The notes: generated by a model not told the origin, from the sequence alone. A stretch of DNA of 64,000 bases from Streptomyces colonosanans (GCF_001866645.1 NZ_MLYP01000006.1:159091-223090), one strand, 5' to 3'; positions 28,843 to 38,090 are shown, counted from the first letter of the stretch. Translations and numbers: made by a program.

Positions 28843-30331
28843 TCCGGGCGGCGGGCAGGCGCACCGTGAAGGTCGTCGCCCCCGGACGGCTCTCGAGCCC
28901 CACGCTCCCCTCGTGCGCCTCCGCCACCGCCACCACGATGGACAGACCGAGTCCGGCGCCCCCGCCCTGGTGTTCCGGGCGGCGGCGGTGGTCGGCCCGG
29001 GTGAAGCGTTCGAAGACGCCGGCCTGCAGTTCCTTGGGGACTCCCGGACCGTCGTCATGGACCGCGAGGACGACCGACGTGCCCCCCGTCTCCAGCGAGG
29101 TGGTCACCTTCGTGCCCGCCGGCGTGTGCAGACGCGCGTTGGCCAGCAGATTGGCCAGCATCTGGTGGAGTCGATGGCCGTCTCCGGTCACCTTCACCGG
29201 CTCCTCGGGCAACTCCATCGTCCAGCGGTGGCCCGGGCCCGCGGCCCGTGCGTCGGTGACCGCGTCGAGGACCAGCCGGGTGAGGTCGACGGGGCTCCGT
29301 TCCAGGGGGCGGCCCGCGTCCAGCCGGGCCAGGAGCAGCAGATCGTCGACCATCTCGCCCATGCGTGCAGACTCGGCGGCGACCCGCTCCAGGGCACGGT
29401 TCACCTCCGGCGGGACGGGGCCCGGATGCAGCAGCGCCAGTTCGGCGTGGCCGCGGACCGAGGCGACCGGCGTGCGCAGCTCATGGCTGGCGTCGGCGGC
29501 GAAACGGCGCAGCCGCTCCTCGCTCGCGTGCCGCTTGGTCAGCGCGTTCTCGACATGGCCGAGCATGCGATTGAAGGCGGCGGCCACCTGACCCACCTCG
29601 CTGCGCGGGTCGGCCCCCGGAGCGCGCGGCGGCAGCGTGACCTCGCCGCTGGCCAGCGGAAGCTCGCTGACCCGGGTGGCGGTCGCGGCGACCCGGCTCA
29701 GCGGCCGCAGGGACCAGCGCACCCAGACGGCGCCCGCGACACCGGTGGCCGCGAGGGCCGCGCCGAACACGACGGCGGCGACGATTTCCAGCTGGTGCAC
29801 CGCGGACTCCACAGGTTCCAGCGGCAGTCCGGTGATCAGTACGTCGTCGTGCGGACCGTCGGCCGCCATCAGCCGGTATTCACCGAGGGACGACAGACGG
29901 ACGCTGTGGCCCCTGGCGTCCACGGCGACCGCCGCGAGGGTACGTGCGTCCGCCGCGCTCAGCGGGGCGTCGAGACTGGTGGTGTCGCTGCCGGAGCGCA
30001 CCACGGCGGCGTTGGTGACCGCGCCTGCGACCAGCCGGGCGCCGAAGGTGCCGGCGGACTGCCTGCGTGTGTCGCCGTGCTCGTCGCCGTCGTGGTCCGG
30101 CGCTTTCACGCGGTGTTCCAGGCTCGCCGGGAACCGCTGGCCCACATCGCGCAACTGCTGGTCCAGCCGGCCGGTGAGGAAGCCGTTCAGCTCGAACACG
30201 GCGGCGCCCCCGACCGCGGCGCAGCTGAGCGCGAGCAGCACGACGAGCCCGGCGGTGAGCCGGGCGCGCAGGGTGCGCGGCCGGGGCAGGCGTCGCCTCC
30301 ACCGCGTACCGGGCCGCAGCCGCGCCCTCAC
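28829..30331 (-). CDS. Two-component sensor histidine kinase
   Basis: 500 residues. Two membrane helices (about 25-45 and 195-215) flank an extracytoplasmic sensor of about 150 residues; a HAMP domain follows (RPLSRVAATATRVSEL), then the phospho-acceptor box ASHELRTPVASVRGH and the ATPase with N, G1 (DDGPGVP) and G2 (GAGLGLSIV) boxes. The GTG at 30331 overlaps the stop of the response regulator (GTGA), so the pair is coupled. The signal sensed is unknown. Confidence 0.92.
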   Translation of the reverse strand: MRARLRPGTRWRRRLPRPRTLRARLTAGLVVLLALSCAAVGGAAVFELNGFLTGRLDQQLRDVGQRFPASLEHRVKAPDHDGDEHGDTRRQSAGTFGARLVAGAVTNAAVVRSGSDTTSLDAPLSAADARTLAAVAVDARGHSVRLSSLGEYRLMAADGPHDDVLITGLPLEPVESAVHQLEIVAAVVFGAALAATGVAGAVWVRWSLRPLSRVAATATRVSELPLASGEVTLPPRAPGADPRSEVGQVAAAFNRMLGHVENALTKRHASEERLRRFAADASHELRTPVASVRGHAELALLHPGPVPPEVNRALERVAAESARMGEMVDDLLLLARLDAGRPLERSPVDLTRLVLDAVTDARAAGPGHRWTMELPEEPVKVTGDGHRLHQMLANLLANARLHTPAGTKVTTSLETGGTSVVLAVHDDGPGVPKELQAGVFERFTRADHRRRPEHQGGGAGLGLSIVVAVAEAHEGSVGLESRPGATTFTVRLPAARISSE

Positions 30332-31068
30332 CGGGCCACCGGCTTGAGCACATACCCGGCCCCGCGCACCGTGTGGATCATCGGCTCGCGGCCCGCGTCC
30401 ACCTTCTTTCGCAGGTAGGAGATGTACAGCTCGACGACATGGGCCTGACCGCCGAAGTCGTAGGACCACACCCGGTCGAGGATCTGTGCCTTGCTGAGCA
30501 CGCGCCGGGGGTTGCGCATCAGGAACCGCAGCAGCTCGAACTCGGTGGGCGACAGCTCGATCAGGTCACCGGCGCGGGTCACCTCGCGGGCCTCCTCGTC
30601 CATGGCAAGGTCCCCCACGGTCAGCCGGGGTCCGTCCTCCAGCTGCCGGGCCATGCCGGCGCGGCGCAGCAGCCCGCGCAGCCGGGCGACGACCTCCTCC
30701 AGGCTGAACGGCTTGGTCACATAGTCGTCACCGCCCGCGGTGATCCCCGCGATGCGGTCCTCGACGGCGTCCCGCGCGGTGAGGAAGAGCACACAGACGT
30801 CCGGCTTCACGGAGCGCAGGGACGTCAGCACGGCGAAGCCGTCGGTGTCCGGGAGCATCACGTCCAGGACGACGGCGTCGGGCATCAGCGCGCGGGCCTC
30901 GGCTACGGCCGTGGCGCCGTCGCCGGCCGTGCGCACGTCCCAGCCCTCGTAGCGCAGCGCCCCGGACAGCACCTCGGCAAGGTCCGGATCATCGTCGACG
31001 ACCAGGACATGTACAGGCGTACCGTCGGGGCGGGCGAGAGCGGGGCGGCCGAAGCGGGGTGTGTTCAT
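30328..31068 (-). CDS. OmpR-family response regulator
   Basis: 246 residues. The receiver domain has VVDDDPD, the phospho-accepting Asp in VLDVMLPDTDG and KPF; the C-terminal winged helix (IELSPTEFELLRFLMRNPRRVLSKAQILDRVW) is of the OmpR/PhoB type. It is partner of the kinase downstream. It is divergent from the ferric-reductase operon, which is a natural candidate target. Confidence 0.93.
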   Translation of the reverse strand: MNTPRFGRPALARPDGTPVHVLVVDDDPDLAEVLSGALRYEGWDVRTAGDGATAVAEARALMPDAVVLDVMLPDTDGFAVLTSLRSVKPDVCVLFLTARDAVEDRIAGITAGGDDYVTKPFSLEEVVARLRGLLRRAGMARQLEDGPRLTVGDLAMDEEAREVTRAGDLIELSPTEFELLRFLMRNPRRVLSKAQILDRVWSYDFGGQAHVVELYISYLRKKVDAGREPMIHTVRGAGYVLKPVAR

Positions 31069-31226
31069 CGCGCCTACCAGGATCCACCCTTCCGCAAGCG
31101 GCCGCGGTGCCGGGCCCTCTGAATTCCCTATGAGCCGGAGCCGGTCGGACGCGGGGCCGGTCCGGGTTTCAGAGCCGGTTCAGAGGTTTCGCCTGCACAG
31201 TTGCGTACCGGACGTAAGGGAAGGAC

Positions 31227-32576
31227 ATGGCCACGGTGTACCAGCAACAGGCGCCGCCCCTGCCGCCGCTCGTCCGACGTTCGCCCGCAGGCCCGCTGCT
31301 GGTCCTCGTGTGGGCCGGGGCCGCCGCCGTGGTGGCGCTGTGGTGGCAGGACACCGGCTCGGTCGTGGGCACGGCCGGCTGGCTGACCGGGGCGGGACGG
31401 ATCGCCGGACTGCTGTGCGGGTACGCCTGCGCCGTGCTGGTCGGGCTGATGGCCCGCGTACCGCTCTTCGAGCGGCGCATCGGCTCGGACCGGGTGGCCC
31501 GCTGGCACGCGATGGCCGGGCGGTACACGGTCTGCCTGCTGCTCGCGCACATCGTCCTGATCCTCGGCGGGTACGCCGCCCAGGACCGGGCCTCGTTCGG
31601 GCACGAGCTGGTCACCGTGGTCCTGCACTACCCGGAGATGCTCAAGGCCGCCCTCGGCACGATCGTCCTGTTCGCCGTGGGCGTCACCTCGGCGCGGGCC
31701 ATGCGCCGCAGGGTCGCCCATGAGTTCTGGTACTACGTGCACCTCCTCACCTACGCCGCGCTCTTCCTCGTCTTCGGCCACCAGCTCGCGCTCGGCGCGG
31801 AGTTCACCGGGAGCACGGTCGCCCAGGCCGCCTGGTACGCGCTGTACCTCGGCGTCGCGGCCCTGGTGGTGTGGTTCCGGATCCTGACCCCGGTGCGGCT
31901 CAATCTGCGCCACCGGCTGCGGGTGGAGTCGGTGCACCAGGAGGCGCCGGGCGTGTGGTCCGTCGTGATGCGCGGGCGGCGCCTGGAGAAGCTGGGCGCC
32001 GAGCCGGGGCAGTTCTTCCGCTGGCGGTTCCTCACGGACGGCCTGCGCTGGACGTCCACGCCGTACTCGCTGTCGGCGCCGCCCCGGCGTACCCGGCTGC
32101 GCATCACCGTGAAGGCCCTCGGTGATCACAGCACATCCGTGGCCCGGCTGCGGCCGGACACCTGGGTGTGGGCCGAGGGACCCTACGGGTCGCTCACCGC
32201 GGACCGGCGCACCAGCGGCCGGGTCCTGCTGATCGCGGGCGGCGTCGGGATCACCCCGCTGCGCGCCCTGTTCGAGACGCTGCCGGGCCAGGTGACGCTG
32301 CTGTACCGGGCGCGCTCGGCCCAGGACCTGGCGCTGGGTGCCGAACTGGAGGCCATAGCGGGCGGGCGCGGCGCCCGGGTGCTGTACGCCCTCAACGGCG
32401 CGGACGGCTCGCGCCCGCACATCACACCCGGAGGACTGCGCTCGGCCGTGCCCGGCCTCGCCGACCACGACGTCTATCTGTGCGGCCCGCCCGGATTCGC
32501 GGAGGAGATGTACGGGACACTGCGCGAGGCCGGGGTCCCCGACCGCCGTATCCACCACGAGTCGTTCGACCTGTGA
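31227..32576 (+). CDS. Ferric-reductase-like transmembrane flavoprotein
   Basis: 449 residues. The N-terminal half has about six helices of the ferric-reductase type with paired heme-ligand-like His (RWHAMAGRYTVCLLLAHIV; HEFWYYVHLLTYAALFLVFGH). The C-terminal half is an FAD/NAD(P)H reductase (FRWRFL, SLSAPP, IAGGVGITPLRAL, YLCGPPGF). It should pass electrons from NAD(P)H across the membrane. It is first in an operon with an FMN-binding protein and ApbE. Confidence 0.9.
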   Translation: MATVYQQQAPPLPPLVRRSPAGPLLVLVWAGAAAVVALWWQDTGSVVGTAGWLTGAGRIAGLLCGYACAVLVGLMARVPLFERRIGSDRVARWHAMAGRYTVCLLLAHIVLILGGYAAQDRASFGHELVTVVLHYPEMLKAALGTIVLFAVGVTSARAMRRRVAHEFWYYVHLLTYAALFLVFGHQLALGAEFTGSTVAQAAWYALYLGVAALVVWFRILTPVRLNLRHRLRVESVHQEAPGVWSVVMRGRRLEKLGAEPGQFFRWRFLTDGLRWTSTPYSLSAPPRRTRLRITVKALGDHSTSVARLRPDTWVWAEGPYGSLTADRRTSGRVLLIAGGVGITPLRALFETLPGQVTLLYRARSAQDLALGAELEAIAGGRGARVLYALNGADGSRPHITPGGLRSAVPGLADHDVYLCGPPGFAEEMYGTLREAGVPDRRIHHESFDL

Positions 32577-32583
32577 GGCCGCC

Positions 32584-33087
32584 ATGCACCCGTTGAAGAG
32601 GAAGAGCCCGCTGCGCCGGATCGTGCTGGCGAGCGCCGCCACCGTCTCCGGGATGGTGCTGCTGCTGTCGATGAAGCCGCACACCAGCCCCGGCCTCGCC
32701 CTGGCCGCGCCTCCTCCCGGTCCGTCCAGCAGTACGGGCGCCTCGAGCGGATCGGGCGGTTCCAGTGGTTCGGGCGGTTCGGGCGGTTCGGGCGGTTCGG
32801 CCATGACCGGTACGAAGACCGTCACCGGCGACTCGGTCCCGACCCGCTACGGCGCCGTCCAGGTCCGGATCACGGTGAAGAACGGCAAGCTCACCGACGT
32901 CACGGCCGTCGCCTATCCCCAGGACAACGCGAGGGACCAGGAGATCAACCGCTATGCCGTCCCGCAGCTGACCCGGGAGGCGCTGGCCGCCCAGAGCGCG
33001 AGCATCGATGCGGTCTCCGGCGCGAGCTACACCAGTGCCGGCTACCAGCGGTCCCTGCAGTCGGCCCTGGACAGGGCGGGTGGCTGA
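32584..33087 (+). CDS. Exported FMN-binding domain protein
   Basis: 167 residues. An N-terminal anchor/signal helix is followed by a Ser/Gly-rich linker (about 48-72) and an FMN_bind domain with DAVSGASYTSAGY, the motif whose Thr is covalently flavinylated by ApbE in related proteins. It is 7 bp after the reductase gene and overlaps apbE by 8 bp. It probably takes electrons from the reductase outside the membrane. Confidence 0.9.
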   Translation: MHPLKRKSPLRRIVLASAATVSGMVLLLSMKPHTSPGLALAAPPPGPSSSTGASSGSGGSSGSGGSGGSGGSAMTGTKTVTGDSVPTRYGAVQVRITVKNGKLTDVTAVAYPQDNARDQEINRYAVPQLTREALAAQSASIDAVSGASYTSAGYQRSLQSALDRAGG

Positions 33088-33889
33088 GTTGGCCGACCAG
33101 GTGAACGATCCCGCGCAGGCACCGTCCGTGCTGCGGCACACCGAGGAGGTGATGGGCACCGTCTTCTCCTTCGACGTGCGCGGCGGCGAGCCGGAGACCG
33201 TGCGGAGCGCGCTGGAGGAGGCGATCGCCGCGCTCCACCGGGTGGACGAGGTGTTCAGCACCTACCGGGAGCACAGCCAGATCTCGCGCCTGTCCCGCGA
33301 CGAGCTGGCCGTCGGGGACTGCGACCCGGAGGTCGCCGAGGTGCTCGCTCTGGGCGCGGTGGCGGAGCGGCTCAGCGGCGGCTGGTTCAGCACACGGTAC
33401 GAGGGGCGGATCGACCCGACCGGGATCGTGAAGGGCTGGGCGGTCGAACGGGCGGCCCGGCACCTGGCGGCGGCCGGGGCGCGCGGGGTGAGCGTCAACG
33501 GCGGCGGAGACGTGCAGATGTACGGCATGCCCGAACCGCACCGCCCCTGGCGGGTCGGGGTGTCGGATCCGCTGCGCTCCGGCGGACTGGCGGCGGTGGT
33601 GTCCGCGGCGGGCAGCGACGAGCTGGCCGTGGCCACGTCCGGGACCGCGGAGCGCGGCGCACACATCGTGGACCCGCGTACCGGCAGGCCGGCGGTCACC
33701 GACCTGGTGGCCGTGACCGTGGTGGGTCCCCGGCTGACCTGGGCGGATGCCTGGGCGACGGCCGCGTTCGCGATGGGCTCGCGGGAAGGTCTGGCCTGGC
33801 TGGAGTCCCTGCCGGAGGTCGAAGGCCTGTTGATCACTGCGGGCGACGAGGTGCGCTGCACCGGGGGGCTGGCGGCACGGTGGGGCTGA
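33080..33889 (+). CDS. apbE: FAD:protein FMN transferase (ApbE)
   Basis: 269 residues of the ApbE family: MGTVFSFDV at the N-terminus, DPTGIVKGWAVERAA, VNGGGDVQMYG, and SGTAERGAHIVDPRTGRP, the Mg/FAD-binding elements. It transfers FMN from FAD to a Thr of FMN_bind proteins, evidently the neighbour. The GTG at 33080 lies within the end of the preceding gene; TTG 33089 is another option. No clear signal peptide is seen, so it may act inside the cell or on the Tat/Sec substrate before export. Confidence 0.9.
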   Translation: MAELADQVNDPAQAPSVLRHTEEVMGTVFSFDVRGGEPETVRSALEEAIAALHRVDEVFSTYREHSQISRLSRDELAVGDCDPEVAEVLALGAVAERLSGGWFSTRYEGRIDPTGIVKGWAVERAARHLAAAGARGVSVNGGGDVQMYGMPEPHRPWRVGVSDPLRSGGLAAVVSAAGSDELAVATSGTAERGAHIVDPRTGRPAVTDLVAVTVVGPRLTWADAWATAAFAMGSREGLAWLESLPEVEGLLITAGDEVRCTGGLAARWG

Positions 33890-33980
33890 GAACGGTATTT
33901 TTCCGTCGCGAGCCATCCGAATCCGACCCTGAGACGTACCTAGTGAGGGAAGAGTTCCCCAACGAGGTTCAGGAGGAACG

Positions 33981-34118
33981 ATGGCCATCTTCAGCAAACT
34001 CATGCCCGCAAGGTCTGACGGCCTCCGCTCGTCGAGGCACGGCAGCGGTTCGGATCACCGCAGCGGTTCGGATCACCGCAGCGGTTCGGATCACCGCAGC
34101 GGACACAGCAGCCACTGA
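33981..34118 (+). CDS. 45-residue Gly/Ser/His/Asp repeat peptide
   Basis: An ATG with an excellent ribosome site (CAGGAGGAACG) opens 45 codons: a short leader-like part (MAIFSKLMPARSDGLRSS) and a tail built of three GSDHRS repeats ending in GHSSH. No Cys, no membrane helix, no family recognised. It lies 71 bp before an ABC-exporter gene and a coupled Ser/Thr kinase gene on the same strand, which suggests an exported or modified peptide; the repeats offer Ser for phosphorylation and His/Asp for metal binding. Function is inference only. Confidence 0.6.
   Translation: MAIFSKLMPARSDGLRSSRHGSGSDHRSGSDHRSGSDHRSGHSSH
34041..34094 (+). repeat. Three 18-bp tandem repeats in the peptide gene
   Basis: Units at 34041, 34059 and 34077; the last two are identical (CGCAGCGGTTCGGATCAC) and the first differs at one base. 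They encode the GSDHRS repeats. Confidence 0.85.
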
Positions 34119-34189
34119 CCGAACGAGTGCTGAGCGGGCCGGCGACTGGATTCCCCGGTCCGCTCCTCGGACCCTGAGGTGCGCATCCC

Positions 34190-36000
34190 ATGATGCATGT
34201 CCTGCGGCGTCTGCTGTCGGTGGAGGCGTCCGACGCAGTCGTGGCGGCCGCGCCCGCGATGGCGCCGTGTGAGGTGTTCCGGCGGTTCTGGCCCTACACG
34301 CGCGGCGGCCGGCGATGGCTGGTCCCCGTTCTCCTCTTCAGCCTGGTCGGCCCGGCCGTGCAGGCCTCGGAGATCTGGCTCTTCAAAACCGTCGTGGACG
34401 CTGTGCTCGTCCCCCGTGCTCTGCGGCCGTTGCTCTGGATCGCACCGGTCTACCTCGGGCTCATCGTCTTGTCCGGGGTGCTGCGGTTCGCCGACGACGT
34501 GACGTCCACCTGGGTCGGCGAACGCTTCCTGCTCTCTCTTCGCGCCGATGTGTTCCGGCACGTCCAGGGCTGTCGCTCGGCTTCTTCGAACGCCGGCGGC
34601 TCGGGGACGTGCTGTCCCGCATCACGGGCGACGTCGACGCGGTCGAGACGTTCCTGCTCTCCGGGGTGGCGAACGCCCTCTACTACGTGGTCTGTCTGGG
34701 GGTCTACCTCGGCATGCTGGTCTACCTTCGGTGGGACCTGACTCTGCTCGCCCTCGCCATCGTGCCGCTGTTCTGGGCCGCCGCCCGGCACTTCTCGCGG
34801 CTGATCAAGGCGGCGTCACGGGAGCGCAGGCGCCGCAGCGGCTCGATCAGCGCGGTCGCCGAGGAGGCCCTTGGCAACGTCGCGCTGGTGCAGGCGTACA
34901 ACCGGCAGGGGTGGGAGGAGCACCGGTTCGAGCGGGAGAACGTCGGCAAGTTCCGGGCGGCGATGGCCTCGGCGCGGATCCGGGCCGTCTACTCGCCCGT
35001 CGTCGAGGTCATCGAGGTGACCGGCGGCCTCGCGGTGATGGGCCTTGGCACCTGGAAGCTGGCCCAGGGACAGCTCACCCTCGGTGGACTGCTGGTCTTC
35101 CTCGCGCTGATCGGCAAGCTCTACAGCCCGGTCCGCGGCCTGGCCCGGCTCGGCAACACCTTCTACGCGGCCTCCGCCTCGGCGGAGCGGATCATCGAGT
35201 TGCTGGACCAGCGGCCACAGGTCGTCGAGGTTCCGGGCGCGCGGCGGATCGGCCGCGCGCGGGGCGACGTGGAGTTCGACGGCATCTGGTTCCGCTATCC
35301 CGATGCCGCCTCGTGGGCGCTGTCTGACGTGTCCTTCCACGTGGCCTCGGGCGAGACGCTGGCGTTGGTCGGGGCGAGCGGGGCCGGCAAGTCGACGGTC
35401 GCCAAGCTCCAGTTGCGCTTCTACGACCCCGACCGGGGCGCGGTTCTGCTCGACGGCGCCGACCTGCGGGACCTGAGCCTGTCCGAAGTACGGGAGAACG
35501 TCGCGGTGGTGCTCCAGGAGACCCTTGTCTTCCACGGCACCGTGCGGGAGAACATCGCCTACGGCCGGCCGGACGCGACGGACGCCGATGTCGTCGCGGC
35601 GGCACGCGCGGCGGACGCGCACGAGTTCATCGAGCGGCTCCCCGAGGGCTATGACACGCTGGTCGGTCAGCGCGGCCGGACGCTGTCCGGCGGACAGTGC
35701 CAGCGCCTGGCGATCGCCCGGGCGATGATCCGGGACGCGCCCGTGCTGCTGCTGGACGAACCGACCACCGGGCTCGACGTCGGGTCGGGCCGACGGATCA
35801 TGGACCCGCTGCGCCGGCTCATGGCCGGGCGGACCACCGTCGTCATCTCCCACAACCTCCTGACCGTCCGGGACGCCACCCGCATCGTGGTGCTCGACCA
35901 CGGACGGGTCGTCGAGCACGGCGCCCACGACGACCTGCTGGGCCGCAACGGCGCGTACGCCCGGCTGCACCGGCTCGGCGCGGGCGCGGTGCTGTCATGA
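34190..36000 (+). pseudogene. ABC exporter (membrane domain fused to ATPase), broken by a frameshift
   Basis: Two overlapping frames make one ABC exporter of about 600 residues. The 5' part (34190 to about 34570) gives VFRRFWPYTRGGRRW...RADVFRHVQG; the rest continues one frame away as LSLGFFERRRLGDVLSRITGDVDAVE and runs to 36000. The break is at CAGGGCTGTCG (about 34565-34573), where one C appears to be missing. Downstream the ATPase is intact: Walker A GASGAGKST, Q-loop, signature LSGGQ, Walker B LLLDEPTTGLD, switch His. A sequencing slip or a true inactivating deletion both fit. The 3' end overlaps the kinase start (ATGA). Confidence 0.85.
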
Positions 36001-36836
36001 GCGCCCCCACCCCCTGGGCTCCGGGCACGGAACCGGTGCAGGGCTACGTGGTCCTCGAGCACCTGACGCGCACCGGTTGGCTCGACGTCTACGACGCCTG
36101 GAGCGAAGAACGCGACTGCCGGTGCGTGATCAAGGTGGTGCGGGCGGACCACCGCGGAGAGAAGCGGCTGGATGAGCGGCTGCTGCGCGAGGGGCGGTGG
36201 CTGCGGGACTTCGCCCATCCACACCTGGTCCGTGGCTACGAGGCGTTCAAGTCGCCCGAGCCGCTTGTCGTCCTGGAGACGCTGACCGGTGAGACCCTGT
36301 CCCACCTCGTGCACCGGTTGCGGCGGCGGCCGGCCGCCGCCGATGTGGCGCTGCTCGGGGTGCAGATGTGTTCGGCGGTCCACTACCTCCACGGTCGGGG
36401 CCTGCTCCATCTGGATCTCAAGCCCGCCAACGTGGTGGTGGACCGCGGCCACGTCAAGGTACTGGACCTGAGTGTGGCCCGGCCTCCGGGGCCCGCGCCC
36501 GCGGGGCTGGGCACGTGCTGCTACCTCGCCCCGGAGCAGGCCCGGGGCGGGCCGCTCACGGCCACCGCCGACGTGTGGGGCATCGGCATCACGCTGTTCG
36601 AAGCGGCCTGCGGGGAGAAGCCGGTCGCCTGCAGGGCAAGGACGGCCGCGGCAGACGGCCACGACACCGATGACCGGTATTGGCAGCTCGAGGAGGCCGC
36701 CCCGCCGGTCGCGTCCCGGCGGCGCCTGCCGCTCGCTCTCGCCGCCGCCGTCGACAGCTGCCTGCGGGCCGATCCGTCGTCCCGGCCCACGGTCGGCGGG
36801 CTGGCCGCCGCCCTCAAGGCGGCGCTGCCCGAGTGA
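35997..36836 (+). CDS. Ser/Thr protein kinase, cytoplasmic, atypical motifs
   Basis: 279 residues consisting of a kinase domain alone. Visible motifs: VIKVV (Lys), LHLDLKPANVVVD (catalytic loop with Leu in place of the usual Arg) and VLDLSVARP where DFG is expected (DLS), then CYLAPEQ and a DVWGIGITLFE helix. The glycine-rich loop is weak. No membrane helix or sensor domain. Translation is coupled to the exporter gene by ATGA overlap. The absent HRD arginine suggests no activation-loop control. Together with the peptide and the exporter it may form a small peptide-modification and export unit. Confidence 0.85.
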   Translation: MSAPTPWAPGTEPVQGYVVLEHLTRTGWLDVYDAWSEERDCRCVIKVVRADHRGEKRLDERLLREGRWLRDFAHPHLVRGYEAFKSPEPLVVLETLTGETLSHLVHRLRRRPAAADVALLGVQMCSAVHYLHGRGLLHLDLKPANVVVDRGHVKVLDLSVARPPGPAPAGLGTCCYLAPEQARGGPLTATADVWGIGITLFEAACGEKPVACRARTAAADGHDTDDRYWQLEEAAPPVASRRRLPLALAAAVDSCLRADPSSRPTVGGLAAALKAALPE

Positions 36837-36896
36837 CGCTGCCCGGTCGCGGCGGGACCCATGCCTCCCGGGTCGGCACATGGCGGTCCGCGCATG

Positions 36897-37534
36897 AGCC
36901 GTAGCCGACCGGGGTCACGGCATCCCGGTGGCCGTTTCGGACGGGGAGGTCGCAGACGCGGACGATCGTGCTGTCCGAGTACCTGAGAAGGCAGGTGACC
37001 CTGCCGGTTCACGAGGTGCCGTGGCCGGTGAGGCCGACGACCGCGAAGATCCGGCCGGGGCTGCCGGGACGGGCGTAGACCTCGCCGGTGGTCTGCCCAC
37101 GGAGAGCGCCCGAGGCGATGTCCCCGGCCTTCATGGGCTCGGACTCGACGGCGCGCGGGGGTGAGGCGGTGAGCTCCTGGACGGCGGGTACCGATCGTCC
37201 AGCCGACGAACCCCGCGACGCCCGCGGCGACGGTCACGGCCACCGCGAGCCATCCCCGGGCGCGGCGCGCGGCTCTCGCCCACTCCTCCGGTGCCGCCGC
37301 CTGCCGGGCCAGACTGCGCGCCACCCGGCTCGCGAACCCGAGTGGCGGCTCGCTGTCCGGCAGCAGGCCGATCAGCCGGTCACCCACGAGGCAGAGCTGT
37401 TCGACGAACTCCCTGCAGTCGGCGCACCGGTCCAGATGGGCGACCGCCTCGGCCCGCTCCCGGCCGGGCAGCACCCCCAGTGCCAGCTCGGCGCCGACTT
37501 CCCGCAGTTTGGCGCAGTCCGGGCCCCTGGACAT
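36897..37534 (-). pseudogene. Zinc-binding anti-sigma factor, decayed
   Basis: The ATG at 37534 opens a clear ZAS-type anti-sigma factor: HLDRCADCREF (HxxxCxxC) and, after about 95 residues, a membrane helix (GWLAVAVTVAAGVAGFVGW). The frame then breaks near 37185-37198; coding continues one frame over (VPAVQELTASPPRAVESEPM...GEVYARPGSPGRIFAVVGLTGHG), meets an in-frame TGA at 37009-37011, and goes on in the same frame as GRVTCLLRYSDSTIVRVCDLP to about 36900, matching the extracytoplasmic domain of such proteins. Two lesions make a sequencing error less likely. The cytoplasmic sigma-binding part remains intact. Confidence 0.75.
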
Positions 37535-37541
37535 GGTCGCC

Positions 37542-38090
37542 TCACTCCGGAGCCGCCAGGGTGGTGCGCAGTTTCGCCATCGCCGCCCTGATCCTTGTCT
37601 TCGCGGTGCCCAGCGGGATCCGCTCCTCGTCGGCGACCTGCTGGGCCGTCATCCCGTAGATGCCCGCCATCATCAGGGCCCGGGCCTGTTCCCGGGGCAG
37701 CCGGGCCACGGCGGCCCGGAGCTGGGCGGAGGCCTCGTCGGCCAGCGCCCACCGCTCGGGGGTCTCGGTGACGACGCCGATGACGGCGTCCAGGTCCTCA
37801 GGTGCCATCGGCTCCGTTCGGCGTGCCCGGACGGCGTCGATGGCGAGGTTGTGCGCGATGGTCGTCAGCCAGGTGCTGACCGAGCCGCGACGCGAGTCGT
37901 ACATCTGCGCGTGCCGCCACGCACGCTCGAACGTCGACTGGGCGACGTCCTCGGCGAGTTGCTGCTCCCTTGTGACGGCCATGGCGACACCGAAGACCCG
38001 GTGCTGGAACCTCCGTACGAAGACGACGGCCAGCTCCGAGTCGCCGGCGGCCAACCCCGACAGCAGAGCCTCGTCCGGAAGGCGCGCCAC
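37542..38090 (-). CDS. ECF RNA polymerase sigma factor (SigK-like)
   Basis: 182 residues. Region 2 (FVRRFQHRVFGVAMAVTREQQLAEDVAQSTFERAWRH) and region 4 (LPREQARALMMAGIYGMTAQQVADEERIPLGTAKTRIRAAMAKLR) are both complete. The anti-sigma gene follows 7 bp after the stop, the usual layout. I chose the GTG at 38090 by comparison with family length; the frame is open to 38261. If the anti-sigma factor is defective, this factor may be poorly controlled. Confidence 0.88.
   Translation of the reverse strand: MARLPDEALLSGLAAGDSELAVVFVRRFQHRVFGVAMAVTREQQLAEDVAQSTFERAWRHAQMYDSRRGSVSTWLTTIAHNLAIDAVRARRTEPMAPEDLDAVIGVVTETPERWALADEASAQLRAAVARLPREQARALMMAGIYGMTAQQVADEERIPLGTAKTRIRAAMAKLRTTLAAPE

Noticed and set aside
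34041..34094. 18-bp repeats as regulatory iterons
   Set aside because: They are inside a short coding frame with a good ribosome site and encode a regular peptide repeat.
33981..34118. Lanthipeptide or lasso-peptide precursor
   Set aside because: No Cys in the peptide, and no lanthionine cyclase, lasso cyclase or YcaO gene nearby.
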